In this document: piece by piece, positions 10,957-23,975 of the stretch
Layout of the letters: every line of letters begins with the position of its first letter
How positions within the stretch are numbered: the stretch's first letter is position 1
From: Hirundichthys speculiger
Lineage: Eukaryota; Chordata; Actinopteri; Beloniformes; Exocoetidae
Reading direction: 5' to 3'
DNA: 64,000 bases
Assembly (NCBI GenBank): GCA_018398805.1
Contig: JAGFBZ010000693.1
Location: forward strand, 2,294,001-2,358,000
Made by a program: the position numbers and the translations under genes
Notes under the pieces: model-generated
The model's database searches: none
The model's input: the letters and a program-made list of their open reading frames with translations, nothing else
Told to the model about the DNA's origin: nothing

Positions 10957-11858
10957 ACCGCATTGAACAGAAAGTCGGCAGCCAGCCAGGCAGACAGAAA
11001 AATGGGTGCGTACTAGAGAGTTTTACAGGTAGGAACCATGTGGCTACAGGCGAAGGTAGGCACCATGGTCAGAATCCATATCCTGTGTCTTAATGATGTG
11101 TGTTGTGGCCTCAGGGGAATGGTAGTTTTAATGGGGAGGCAGTCTGCCACTGGTAAACACATGCTGGAGCTCAGTGAAAACACTGTTGGCAAGGAATTAG
11201 GTCACTTGTGATAAGCATGAGAAGCATGAGAATCGCCTTGGAATCATTTTTGGCTGTACTTGTGTTTTTTGTCTGGCATGTGGAAACTCTCCTCCTCTGA
11301 GCATTTACTTAGCCTGACGACAGTCAACATAGCCTCACACCAGACTGTTTAATAGCTATGTTGATCCACAAAATGCTGCAGTTTGACAACAAAAGGCTCA
11401 AACGCTGAAAGTATTGCACTTACTGGGTTTCATAATTGTTACTTGTTTTAAAATTGGGACGATGGCTTTTTTACATTACGTGAAACTGTTACAAATATTA
11501 TATTGCACTCATACAACAATGGAAAGGAGGAGGAAGAGTGTGTTGTCAAAGGACTTTTCACATTTCTGCTTTGTTATCTGTTGCAATAGGGTTGGCATTA
11601 AACAAAAGTATGATTACAAGTAGGAATCATGTCATGTGAGCCATTCCTGAAAAGAAACAATATGCAAAGAAAATTGCTACCATGTCAGAATTTCAGGGTC
11701 TTTAATGCGGCACATTTCGGATGCAGGCAAAAAATAATCTTACATGTTTTCAGATACCAAGTTAGTTTATCTCAACAATCTCTTGATTTAGATATGTAAA
11801 ACAAATCCTCAAGTTCTTAATTAATTTGCCAAAAATAGCCTGTTGCACTCAATAGATG
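10957..11858. other. Noncoding DNA
   Basis: No exon, transposon end or RNA gene is recognisable. Frames stay below 70 codons. Confidence 0.45.
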
Positions 11859-11865
11859 AAAAAAA

Positions 11866-11927
<62 letters not shown>
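11859..11927. repeat. poly(A) followed by (TA)n
   Basis: About 24 A residues run directly into about 22 TA units. The A-tail-plus-microsatellite form would fit a retroposon 3' end, but I recognise no retroposon body upstream. Confidence 0.95.
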
Positions 11928-11929
<2 letters not shown>

Positions 11930-12229
11930 AAGACGCCCAGAGGCTCATGATGCAGATTTAGACCCTATCATGGATGTAATTATATTACATTTCACAGCAG
12001 CTTTAGTACGCAGCAAATGAGCTATGACACCAGCCTTATGACGTAAGGAGTTGGCCTCGTACAGAGGTTTCTGAGGTTAAACAGAAAAGCAGGGGATGTG
12101 TTATTACCCTGAAAAAAAGAAAAAAAAAAACATTTGTCATGACTGTGGCCAGTCTGTGATGAGACTCAAGTGTTAACATAATCACTTCTCCAGATCTTAC
12201 AGACTCACCATTCTTAGAAGTGGTGTTTG

Positions 12230-12295
12230 AAGAGAAGAGAAGAAGAGAAGAGAAGAGAAGAGAAGAGAAGAGAAGAGAAGAGAAGAGAAGAGAAG
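12230..12295. repeat. (AGAAG)n pentanucleotide repeat
   Basis: A homopurine tandem repeat of about 13 units, on the minus strand CTTCT. It explains the SSLLF reading frame across it. Confidence 0.95.
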
Positions 12296-13825
12296 CATGA
12301 ATTCCTCTATATTCTCCTGGCTTGATTGCTCCTGTCTGGCAGTTGTCATCCAGGAAGACCGTGGAAAAGTCAGGAAAAGTAAGTCATCGAGCCGATTCAC
12401 ACTCGACTAGCTGAGCCTGCTCTACGTTAGTCCTGGCACTGCCAGGGAAGTGGTGTTGGGGGAGAGGGTTGGTCATGCGGGACAGTGATGGTGGAGGGAG
12501 GGGAGGACATGGGGTGGTGGTTGTTGGCTGTGGGGGTGGGGGGGTAGGTGTGGAAGATGGATGAAGGGGAAGGTGCATGGTTCTCTCCATAAGAAGTGCT
12601 AACTTGGACAGTGGGAGGAATTTTCTGTGGTTTATCCAACAAGAGCTGCTCCATCTGTATAAACTAATGGCTGCCAAGATGTAGGCTCTCTCCCTCTCTC
12701 TCCATACACACACTCAAAGTCACAGTCATATGCCAAAAACTGCCAGAATGCCAGCTCCCTCTATCCAAAGAGGAGCAGAAAAAAACATATATCCCTCAGT
12801 ACTGAACTTAAATAATCATAACCGAATGATATTTTAATTCCCTTCATGCAAGATGTGTAACCGAGCCATCACGAGCAGTTTGGCTGTTCAGAGTCTTGTC
12901 TAGGGACCCTTTTGACACATAAACACAACTAGCTCTCCCTCGTGCACAACATTTGTCACGTAATAAGAAACACGGATGAGGACACACTGAGACACATGCA
13001 CACTTACAAGCGCACGTACAATCCAATGAGAACGTGAGTCTCCTGGCTGCAGAGTACTTTAAAGAACTGTTTTTGCCCATTCTGCTGAGCAGCTCTAATG
13101 ACAGTAGTGTAGAGACAGAGGTTATGTAAGTGTGAGCTGCAATCACACTCCTTGCCATTTAGACATGACTCAGCTGGCCCAATGCCTGTTTGTGTGTGTG
13201 CGTGTCTGTATGTGTAAGAAGGACAGAGGGAAAGCAAGAAAGAAGACAGTGATAAAGCTGAGTGAGTGCAACAGAAAAAGAGTAAAAACGAACAGGTCAA
13301 AAACAAGAAGCAACTGAAAAGCAGTAGCATCCAGGTATATGTTTTGCATCTTATGTGTATAGTTTTTTGTATGTGTCTGAGTGGCTGTGATATTGGAGCT
13401 TATTTTTGTTATCTTCAAATACAATAAGAAGAGAAAACGTTCTCATGCTCCTTTCTGTTTCTCAGGATATATTTTCTGCATGGCTGGGCTAAATGCATTA
13501 GAGATGAGTGATAATTAAAATGGATGAATGTATTTAACACGTGCTGTCCAGTGACTTTCCCAGTAGTGTTTCTGGTTGCAGACACATTTTTTTTAAGGGA
13601 TATGAGAGCTGCATGATTATCTTTTTGAAGGTAATAGGTAAAACACACGCTCTGCAGCGCCTCCTTTCGTGGCTCCATCTGTACTACTGCCCCCGTCTTT
13701 TACGGTTGCATGTGTCTCTTTAAAACTTTGCTCTTCTTTTGCCAAGGGGGCAGGGTTGCACTCTGTGAGTCACTGGGCTGTCCCTGGCACAGACAGACGC
13801 ATGCACGTAAATGCAAGCACACATG
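12296..13825. other. Noncoding DNA
   Basis: A GGT/GGG-rich block at 12440-12570 encodes only Pro/Thr repeats on the minus strand. The rest shows no exon or transposon that I recognise. Confidence 0.45.
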
Positions 13826-13841
13826 CTCTCTCTCTGTCTCC

Positions 13842-13874
<33 letters not shown>

Positions 13875-13880
13875 GCACAC
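13826..13880. repeat. Compound (CT)n(CA)n microsatellite
   Basis: CT-rich to about 13853 and then CA to 13880 with one CG interruption. Confidence 0.95.
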
Positions 13881-15959
13881 ATTTGAACTTCTCCATGTTT
13901 ATGAGTGGAGCTGGCCTCATGCCCAGCTTTAGGGCTCCATGGCCCCAGCACTGTGCTGATTAACCCTTCAGTAGCTCATAGTGTTCCATTTTAAGCCCAA
14001 ACAGATCCATCAACTCAGCACGTCACCTGACTGCTCAGGTGAAGCTACGTACCGTCTATAATCAAATTATTCGCTAGTAAATACAGCATATAATAATTCT
14101 GTAACGAGCCACATCTGGTGGTGTATATTTGCATCCAGCTAGACCTTTAACATTTACTCCAGTTGGTTGTTCAACTCTTGAAGAGTCTACCCACTACTGC
14201 TGGAGAAAAACATAACAAAAGAGGAATAGCTTTCCTGGACTGGAGGTGAGATTTATGTGACCAAAACCGCATCATGACCTTTAAGCTGTTGTTGTCTCAC
14301 ATAATCCTTAAAGAGAGCTAATGGTAAGGAGAAAAAGTTTCAGTTTATATACATGAGTAGATCTCCTCTTTGTGAGCATGCGGGGCAGGAGACAGTCAGT
14401 ACTTGAACGACAGTAAGCACACTTAGAGCTGGTGAGCAAACAGAAAAAATGCCTGCCGTCGCAGGAGGTGAACATGAAGAGGACACACCAAAGAGTAGCA
14501 CAGAAGATGGAACAGACATCATGGATGAATGTGGGATGTAAGGCCAGTGAGAGCCGGTGTTGAGTGTGTTAAGCATGATGGGTGTAGTGACAAATGATTT
14601 GACCTTATCTGCATCAGATGTGAGGATCTCACTACGAAAGACAGCGGAGCCCATCTCCTCGCTACTTCCTGTGAAATAGATCCCTGTGGTGCTATAGCTA
14701 TTCCAATAACCATGTCAGCTTGAAGGCAGGGCAATTGCCCTCACACCTTTACCACAGGGTAACCTCTTGAGTAATCCCTGGAGGGTCCAGACTAATAATA
14801 GCGTTATGGATATGAACCTACAGAAATGGTTGTCCAGTCAAGAAGGGTTTGACAGACAAATTCATGTTAAAGAAAGGATACTTATATGTGACGTGACTAC
14901 TAAAGGGAATACAATAAGTTGCTTTCCAGCACATATGAACACAAGAAGGAATTTACACACACAGTAAGTATGGTTAGTGAGGAGTGTTCTGAAATTCTAG
15001 TGTGTGTTAATGACTCTCCCGGGCACACTGCAGAGGATGTTAAAAACTCTCTGGCTGTGATTTACTGTGGAGCGATGCAAGCTGGGACAAGACCCAGAGA
15101 TTCACACTGTGGCACACATGCACATAAACACAGCCACAACAAGGTATTATTTAAAAATGAAAGAAGGAAGAGGGTGCTAAAACAAAATAAAATATGCCCT
15201 TTTGAGAGTCAAATTGCAAAGCCGCATTTTGTAAATTGGATGAATAATTAAACACATTAACTTCTGATTATAAGTCAGTGAATTTGCATGTTCAGTTGAG
15301 TTTATGACCAGCTCCTCTGTATTATATTTGAGTTAAATACAATAAAGTATGTTAGAGTATATATAGCACATTAATCAAGGCCAACTCATTTAGCAGTCAT
15401 TAAGCTGTAACAATGCTTCTGTACACAACCTAGTTCAGGCCAAAAATCAAAACATATGTCATCATTTACCGCAACCCCCTTACAGTCATACAAGCAGGCC
15501 ATTTAATTTACCAAATGCAGATGAGGAAAATGAGGAAGATATCAGGCTGACGATCCATCACAAGTTTGTGGCTGACGATTGCTGTAAAGAGCATCACCGC
15601 AATGATGCACCGGGTGACTTGTGGTCTCCTAAATGTTTTTAGATGAACTGAAAGTTAAACAAAATGCATGAAGGCAGACAGCTCTTAAACCACTACAGAA
15701 TAATAGAGGGTTAGACTCTTGTTCCATCAGAGGAAATTCTACACTTTTCTCTTGGTCAGAGCCAGACACCTGCCCCAGCTCTGTAAGTGCAGGCCTCAAC
15801 TGAGGTCACCTGTATTTACCTTGGATATGCTGAACTGTGCTGTTATTCGTACAATATAACAGGCAGAGATGAAGATTGGATCATGAGGTGGATTATATCC
15901 CCTCCCCTTTTGGGTTAAGAAAAGACTGGTACAAGACTGATGAGATTTGCTTTGGCGAA
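13881..15959. other. Noncoding DNA
   Basis: No recognisable gene. A small plus-strand frame begins with ATG at 14449 (MPAVAGGEHEEDTPKSSTED, stop at 14545) and has a non-repetitive acidic composition, but it is too short and isolated to call. The minus-strand 104-codon frame across it is probably its antisense shadow or chance. Confidence 0.4.
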
Positions 15960-15990
15960 CCCCCCCCCCCCCCCCCCCACCCACCCACCC
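15960..15990. repeat. C19 tract plus CCCA repeats
   Basis: Nineteen C residues followed by ACCC units. This may be i-motif or G-quadruplex prone on the two strands, and is a common place for length errors in assemblies. Confidence 0.95.
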
Positions 15991-16151
15991 TCTCCTCAGA
16001 AAAGTTTGTTAAGTCCTGTTCCCACAGAGTACAGATCCATGGCCTACTTCTGTCCTCTACCAAGAATAACATGTACCTGGACAACACTGACCATTTAGAC
16101 AGCTGCAGGGAGAGTCAAGTAAAAAGGGAGTGCCAGAGGCTAAAGGGGAGT

Positions 16152-16157
<6 letters not shown>

Positions 16158-16179
<22 letters not shown>
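16158..16179. repeat. poly(A) tract
   Basis: About 22 A residues in a purine-rich region. A second A tract lies at 16686-16707. Together they create the Phe-rich 216-codon minus-strand frame, which I reject as a gene. Confidence 0.95.
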
Positions 16180-16182
<3 letters not shown>

Positions 16183-19100
16183 AAAAGTGGCAGATTAAAG
16201 GCAATAATGCAGAATGGGTGAAAGAAAGACCGAGAAAAAGAGTAGGAGGATCCCACAAAGTTGCAGTGAATGAAAAAAGACGGGGAGATATGCAGTGATC
16301 CTTTTAAAAGTTAGTTGAATCTCCCGAGGTTTAATTGAATGTGAGATGAGTCGGGAACCAGAAACTTAGCAGAAGCTCTGGAAGGCAGCAATGAAGATGA
16401 AGAGCTGATGAATGACAGGAGAGAAGACAGCGGAGGAGAGGACTCCACAACACTCACATAAAGAAGAGTCCTGTGTGAGGAAAAGGATTTGGCCATGAAC
16501 AGGTAAATTGATCTCATGGGAGAGTGAGTATCAGTGAAACACACGCAACGAAGGAAGGCCCAATTTTTTTTTATATACTGGGGGATGAAAAGAAAAAAAA
16601 TGAACAAAGAGAAATGTGACAAAAGTAAGGAGTCGTAGAGACAGATACAGAAAAAGAAAAAGATGAGCAATGAAGTTGCAGTTGCAAAAAAAAAAAAAAA
16701 AAAAAAATAGACAGATGTAGAGTTTCCTAGGAAGTGGAGACATTTAGGGTGGGCCTGTGCTGTGGAGGACTTTCTCCAGAGCAAACAGAGGCTAACAGAG
16801 GGGCTGTTGTCTGGGTGAGGACGGACCAGAGGAGGGGACAGAAACACTGGGGTGTGAAATGTGACAGTTCTTTTTAGGGCTTCAGCGCAGGAGCTCTTCT
16901 CCGCTCTAAACCAGGTGTCAGGGGCAGCGGGTGAAGGGCAGGACAGTGAAATTGAAAGCACAATTTGAAGTGAATTAGTTTAACTGGAGGAGGTCTTGTA
17001 ATTTAATTTTTATGAGCTATGTGCAATCTAGCCCCAATTCCTCCAGACGATTCAAGCGAGGAGAAAGAGCTTTGTGATTTCCAGCAATTTATTGCTCACA
17101 GTCTGAATCGAAAATGTCATGATGTATAAAAGATGTAAATCACTGAGGATATATTCACTCAAAATGGTATTGCTTTAATAAAAAAAAAAAAAATCTGGAT
17201 ATGAATACAAATTGAAATGTAAACAGAGTGCCATTATATATGTTTTACTCTTGTTCTGCATTTTCAAATTAACTTTTTGCATAATCCGTCTGTCGCTAAT
17301 GTCATGATCATCATCACACTTTCTTTGTTTCATTGCTTGGATTTCCTGTTTTGAGTTAGTTTCTATGCAGAAAAACCAAAAGTACCAATGTACTTCCTGT
17401 TCCTCTAATTTGCTGGTTAATTTCACAATGTTTCTAATATGTCAAACTGTGATCCTGTCAGCATGTTCTCAAAACTGTTGTCTGAGGAATTTTTAAACAT
17501 CATACCACCTTGCTGAGTACCCTTCACTCCCAGCAGAGAGCCCCCCCCCCAGTACATTATGCCTCCCTACATCTCACACCCGTTCTCTTTTCTCATGTGC
17601 ATCTTCAAAACAAGCCCATTTTCCAATTGTAAAACCACCCACCTCCCCCCCACCTGCTCTCTGGTCTGGTTGGGTGGGTTAGGATCCAGGCAGAGCACCT
17701 GATTATGCAGGCAGCTGTCAGCCCTTTCAGGTGAGGCCCCCCCAGGCGACAGTTCAACTGCTTGAGACTGAGGCTGACTGTGCCACCGAGCCTGACAGTA
17801 GAATAAAAAACACAGAGAAAAGAAAGCTAATGGATCAAATCAGATGAGTACTGAGATAAGAGTGGGAGTGCAGAGGAGAAGAGGACAGCGCTGGCAGGCA
17901 ACTCCTGATCAGCTGTCATTCAGACGAGACCCCTTATGTGCATGAGCGTGTATTTACTGTGCATGTTTGAGCGAGAAGCACTGGCCGCCGAAGGATTACG
18001 CCCTCAGTTACTGACATGTTTTACCTCCACAGTGCCTTGAAGTTTGAGAGATGAAGGAAGGGTGTGAACAGAAGGAAGGAGGGGCTGACGAAGGGATAGA
18101 CGGATGGGTGTGGGAGGCTATATACAGTACACCGCTGTGTTCCTTTATTCTTCCTTCTAACATGCCTTTCCATCTTCCATCTATTGGGGTAACTCCACCT
18201 CTCTTTCCCTGTCTGCCTGGAAGCCATACCTCACTGCAGAAAAGGCAACATATCAAAACTTAACGGCGTTTCCTTTTCTGAATAATGCTGAGTTCAATAT
18301 TATTTCGTTTTGAACTTCACTCATGCGCTTCCTTCTTCCTCCTTCAGGGTAACCCCTTCATGCGGAGAGACGAGATGTTTTAGCACCATCACTTACGGGC
18401 AGTCAAACAGCCTCCTGTGTGGTGGGAGCTCCTGATTGAAACGTTGCACTATGAAGGCTTCCAGTCTTCTTTAGTCAGTTTCTAAGAACCTGATTTCATT
18501 CGTCTCGGCAAGATTGTTCATGGAAAGTTAATGCCCACTCGTGCATATGTTCACACCATGAAGGAATAATATGCCCCGGCAGCACAGACAGATGGATATG
18601 TGATCACCAGCTAAAGAGGTTTGCTGTGACACCAAACCAGGAAGCAGCTGTCAAGTCATGTTACCACTCCCAGAAACTAACTAGCTGTAGATCTCTCTTA
18701 GTGTTTCCTGAATTATCACCCATAACGAAACTACTGGCAAGTTTAATATTCAGGATCGCACAGAATGATCTAAAATAGAAAATTCTAATCTTCCCACAAC
18801 TGGTCAGATTCATTTAAATGCCAACAGGCTGACATGATGCTACCCCACTGCTCCGCCTCCCAATAAGCCCATCCCCAGCCCATGACTGGCAGATGGCTAT
18901 AATTAATATAGACATGATAACAAGATTACTTGCGATTAATACACAAAGCAGTTATGGATTTAAGTGCTAGGGATTCCTGGGGATAATATGATTAACAACA
19001 GTTGGAGTGGAGGCATCTGGCAAATGATTTGAACTGGAGGATGGCAGGAGCAGCATTTCAGCATAAGCGCACGAGTCTACTGTGCACATATTTTGTGTGT

Positions 19101-22100
19101 GTATTAATCTGACGATAAAACAGAAACTATAAAATTGCTGGAGGTCTAACTTTGTGTGATCTTAATCATTCTTAATCCTCTTGTCATTGTGCATCCAGCT
19201 GTGATCTCTGTAATAACACACAGTCCATGACTGGCCAGACACTGCAGATAAAGGTGTGAGGAGTTTCATAACATGTGTGTATCTATGTTCATGCAATGAT
19301 TCTGCTGTAAAACTATCCGATAATATATATGGGGGAAATGTGAACTTACTGCAAATGAAATCACAGATCTGCAAAACCCATTAGCTCCATACAGGTGACT
19401 TTATTCAGCGTGACTTTCTTTTAAAAGGCAGATCACATTGGATATGAAGGAAAGCAAAACATTGGTTATTTGTAAAAGAAACGGAAGGCGGCACAGTGCT
19501 TTTATTTTTCTGGAGTGAGGGTTATTTTTTGGAGCCTGAAAGTGGCAGATGCAAACAAGTATATCTGGGGCAACTCCCAGGTCCTCTTTCTATAATCAAC
19601 TAAATTTGTTTTCATTTGACTCTCCACTACTGGTCAGTTCCTGGACACACAACTGAAAATACAAAGGAAAAAAGTACAAATTTCTGAGAAAAAGGGTGAT
19701 TTAAGGAAGCTGAGCATTTATTTTTGATGGTTCCTCTTTAAGGAAAGTCTTTCCTATTCAAAAAGTAAAGTTATTTTTTATTTTTTGTATTTTTTTCCCC
19801 ACATTCAGGGGTTCTAATTACAGTGTTGCATGAATGTTTTCAGACATGTTGTCTGTCTAAAGGCATTAAGCTGGATAAACTACAGCCATATGGTTCTCTT
19901 CCCGGACCTTTTGTCTCTTGTTTACATTTATGTCTGCATGTACATTTTTGCTGACATTTAGAAATGTGTCACCATGCAAGAGACTTGCAGATCTGTCCGG
20001 TCTTCTCATATGCACTCAGAATAAGATGCATACTGCAGATACAGCTCAAAGGGTGAGAAAGTGCAAATACATCCCTCTATAACCACCCCACCAATGACAG
20101 TTTCTTTCTTGTTTGAAATGAGGTCTGCTAATGTGTTGTCGTGTACAGTGGAAGTAAGAAGTGAAAACAAGATCCCTCTTTAAAGATGCAATACAAAGAA
20201 AAGGTCATGGGATTTTTCTTTAAACTAAGTGTTCTCTGTGTGTGTCTCGCACCCAGGCTGTTTCACCTTTTCCAGCTTTAAGCTGAAACTTTCTTAAATG
20301 TCCAACGGCCACCTTTAACAAACATTCCAGAGAAAGTGTCTGCATTCCAGCTGTCACTTTGACAGCTGTGGCCACAGATACAGTCAGACTCAGACAGCCG
20401 GCGTGATAACTGCAAGAAAGATATGGTTTTTTTTTCAATTTTTTTTTTTTTAACAAACTTCTGTATATATATTTATGGTTAATGCCAGAATCTGGCAAAA
20501 CCTGGATATATATTCAAAATTTAATGAATAGGTGTCAATTTTCTTGTGCAAAAGTGTGAGCGATAGTGAATGAGTCCTTCAGCAGTTCTCTTTGACAGTT
20601 GAATCTAACATGCTTTATTAACTCCTAAAACCTTGGTTCTGTCAGAGAGGACTTAAATCACCAGCAGTGGAGTACAAAAGGGCGGATAAAGACAGATAAA
20701 GACACTAAACAAGAAGACATAGACAAGTTACTTTTTGTTGGTAAAGATAGATAAGACATCATCTTGGGCTGTAATTATTTTTTATCACTGCGTGAACAAA
20801 ACATTTAACTGAACAATCAACAAATGATCTACAAGTCTAAGAATGAATGTTGATTAAAGTTATTATTAACTGCAGCAGGGAAAATGAAAATAAACACAGT
20901 GAGAACTTTACAATTCTGGTTTAATCTGCCGTGACCATAAACATTATTATCTTATTTTCTAAATTGTCTTTGCTTTGCACGAGCCAGCGCTGGTCCTTCA
21001 TAAAATCTAAAATAAAATCGTAATGCATCTTACACATTCTGATAACGGATCCATTTTTATTAGTCAAAGTAAGAGTTTATTTGTTGAGGGCTAAGATGAG
21101 GTGAAGCCCTGTTTCTGAAAATGTCATCTCAACATGATGGTCTCTGATGAAATGAGCGTCAAACAAAACTCAACTTGTTCTGAACAGCAAACATGATCAG
21201 TCCCAAAAAGAAGAGCTGGTGTCCCAACCTAAAGGTAAACCACTACTGAGCAACATTCAGGTTTCAAAGAGGTACAGACCTTTGGAAAACATAATTTGCC
21301 ATGAAATTCCTAGTTGACATGATTCCCAGGTTTCCTGTCCCTAACCTTTTTTTTTTTTTTTCAGTCAGGCAGACTCAGTAAAGAGAGTGAGGGAGGATAA
21401 TTTGAAAAATAAAGGGAAGAAGTTGGCACTGAAAGTGAATCTAGGGAGCAAAAGCAAACAGAGGAAGGAAGGAGTGGGAAGGGGGAAAAGGGAGAAAATG
21501 GAGGAGAGAACTTAGCGGGAGAAGGAAAGGGAATGAGGGGGTGAAATTGTATCAGAATACAGACTAACTCCAACGAAAATACAGCATCACATTTAAGTCA
21601 TTTGTACAGGATAGGGATCATAATGACCCACTGAGACCTCTTGACTAGAAGTGACAGGATGCTCTGGTTCATGACCTCAAAATAACAGAGCACTGTGAGT
21701 GAAATATCACCATCATCCCAAACAACACATTCACAACTAGCTGTGATATCTGATGATGTCGATCTGATGTACTATGAAATTTGAGTTGCTATCACGTGCC
21801 GTCTTCCCCTACACAGACACATGCATACGCACACACAAACCCCAAGTTGCAAAAATCGTCTGACACATTGTAGACATGAACATCAATGCAGATCCAGGGT
21901 CACGTTAACTGTAGCCGCTGGGACAGAAGTGCAACACAACCATATCTGCTTCCTGTTTTTCTGGAAATGAAACTATGTCAAAGGCAATAATCTTGGCAGG
22001 ATGAAATCCTGGTAGTTAGAAACTGATCCCTAAAGCTCATACAAATCCAAATCACACACATAAAGACACTAAGATGGTGCAAACTCACACGCAACATTTA

Positions 22101-23527
22101 TAACAGGGGCAGAACACAACGGGGGCTCTCCTAGCTGTGCACCAGCATCACGCATTCAATCAGAGATTTGATCCCTGGCAGTGAGTACAAACAGGACATG
22201 CACATAGTGATTTTATCTATCTATCAAATCTCCGCTTTCCAAGGCTTCTTCTGGAACATTTAGCAACAGCTTGCCATCAGCCCCTTCAGCATCCTGTCAA
22301 GTTGGCAGCAGGGCTGAAATGGTGAGAGTTTGAAGGGCTTAAAATACAGACCTCGTCAGTGCTCATGTGGTAACACAGCTCTTGAGTGCTGACGATATAC
22401 GTGAAATAGCAGATAGGAAATGCAACAAACATAAATATGAAGCATTGTAGCAAAGGGGCTTCAAAGAGAGCTTGAAAAAGGTGATAAGAAAGATGAGTGA
22501 TAAAAACAAATGCTGAGTTCATTCTGTCCCATATTCAAGCTGGAATGAAAAGTTCAATTATAAATATTAACTATTAAATATTAACATGAAGCTTTTTTAC
22601 TTATCATTATTGTAAATTAAGAGATCACCTATATAATCAAATTGACACTTTTCTGCATTTCTGACATTACAAAGCAACCGATCACCAATGTGTAAATGTA
22701 TAAAATATTAAACCTGACAGGTTTTTGAAAAGGCCTATTTGAATGATTGTGTGTGTGTGTGAGTGTCATGTCTTTGCTGATCTCCAACCTTAAACCTTGC
22801 TCCCGCCTCAAGTGTGGGGAGTTGTGCACAAAAATGAGACCATGCTTGTTCACCTGGTCGCTGCCTTTACACACTTATACCCAAATCGCTCACGATAGTT
22901 AAGTTACAACCAACATACATGAGCCCATTAAAACTCACGTGCAGTTAAAGTGCAACTGAATTTTGATACGATACAATATATCACAATCTGTTGCCTTTTG
23001 TTGCTGTTCTGCCTTTTATGTTCTAACAGGCACAACAGTCATGCAAGTTTGATGTCATTTCAAGGGATTTTTCCGATAAGCCTTCACATGTACATCTCCC
23101 ACCACCATTTAATCCTTAAACCCCCCACGGAGTTCTCCGTGTTTTGGCCCCCAGAAGAAGCCCTCAGCTCACTGACCCCTGCACGTATCTCATGGCCCCT
23201 ATAGGCGGTGAGAGATTGTGGAAGAGACAGGGCGTGAGCGTGGAGACAGAGAGGGGGTCAGCAGCAATAGAAAGGAGCACTTATTCAGGAAAAGCATTAA
23301 AGAGGCAGGTATTGATTTGGGATTTTAAATGTTTTTCACAGTGATATATCCAATTAGCCTCTGAACCCTCTATGGGTGTAGAGCGGGTTCCCCTGAGGCT
23401 CAGGAGAGGGCTACTACTACACTCAGGCTGCTTTAAATGATAAGAAATAGATAGTACCTGTTAGAGTCCAGACTTATAATGGCACAGTGCTAAAGGGTTT
23501 TTAAGGGAAAATGAAGAAAGAATTTTG
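16180..23527. other. Mostly unique noncoding DNA
   Basis: No exon or transposon is recognisable. It contains A/T tracts (16686, 17180, 20445, 21348), C8-C9 runs (17542, 17647) and a TG stretch at 22748. The block 18885-19010 is dense in TAAT/ATTA motifs and could be a regulatory element, but the sequence alone cannot show it. Confidence 0.45.
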
Positions 23528-23565
23528 TCTATCCATCTATCCATCCATCCATCCATCCATCCATT
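23528..23565. repeat. (CCAT)n repeat
   Basis: About nine CCAT/CTAT units. Such tails often end minus-strand SINE/RTE copies, but no body is recognisable next to it. Confidence 0.9.
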
Positions 23566-23944
23566 CCAATTAAGATTTTAGGAACAGTCATAAAGTAAAG
23601 GCCTTTTTTCATGCACGTCCATCAAACTTCTTTGGGACTTGTATCCGTCTGCTGCGTGTGACATGGTGACTTGCTCAGCCAGCGTGGACAGCCCCTGGAT
23701 ACCGGTAGGCTTTAATGCTCTCTGCACATCCATGCCTCCTTCCTCCCCCGCTTACTCCCCCACCGTCTCCTCCCCCCCACCCAATCGATGGTAAGTTATT
23801 TAGCAGATAAAAGAGTTAGATCAATCCACCACCAAATATCAGAGTGCCAGCAACTTGTGTATATTATCCGCCGTGTGTGTCACAGAAAGAGCGAGGCTTT
23901 GCAAATATGTGCCCATGTGCCTGTGGTCATTTTTGAGGCCTAGG

Positions 23945-23975
23945 AATAAATAAATAAATAAATAAATAAATAAAA
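23945..23975. repeat. (AAAT)n repeat
   Basis: About seven AAAT units. No retroposon body was recognised beside it. Confidence 0.93.

Noticed and set aside
12230..12295. Regular direct repeats, considered as a CRISPR array
   Set aside because: The units are five bases with no spacers, in a vertebrate genome. It is a microsatellite, as are the other tandem arrays here.
14449..14545. Short plus-strand frame starting MPAVAGGEHEEDTPK
   Set aside because: The composition looks protein-like, but about 30 codons with no splice context or homology cannot be supported as a gene.
16311..16961. 216-codon minus-strand open frame
   Set aside because: Its length depends on A tracts that encode poly-Phe and on purine-rich sequence. 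It has no domain, no homologous motif and competing frames on the same strand.
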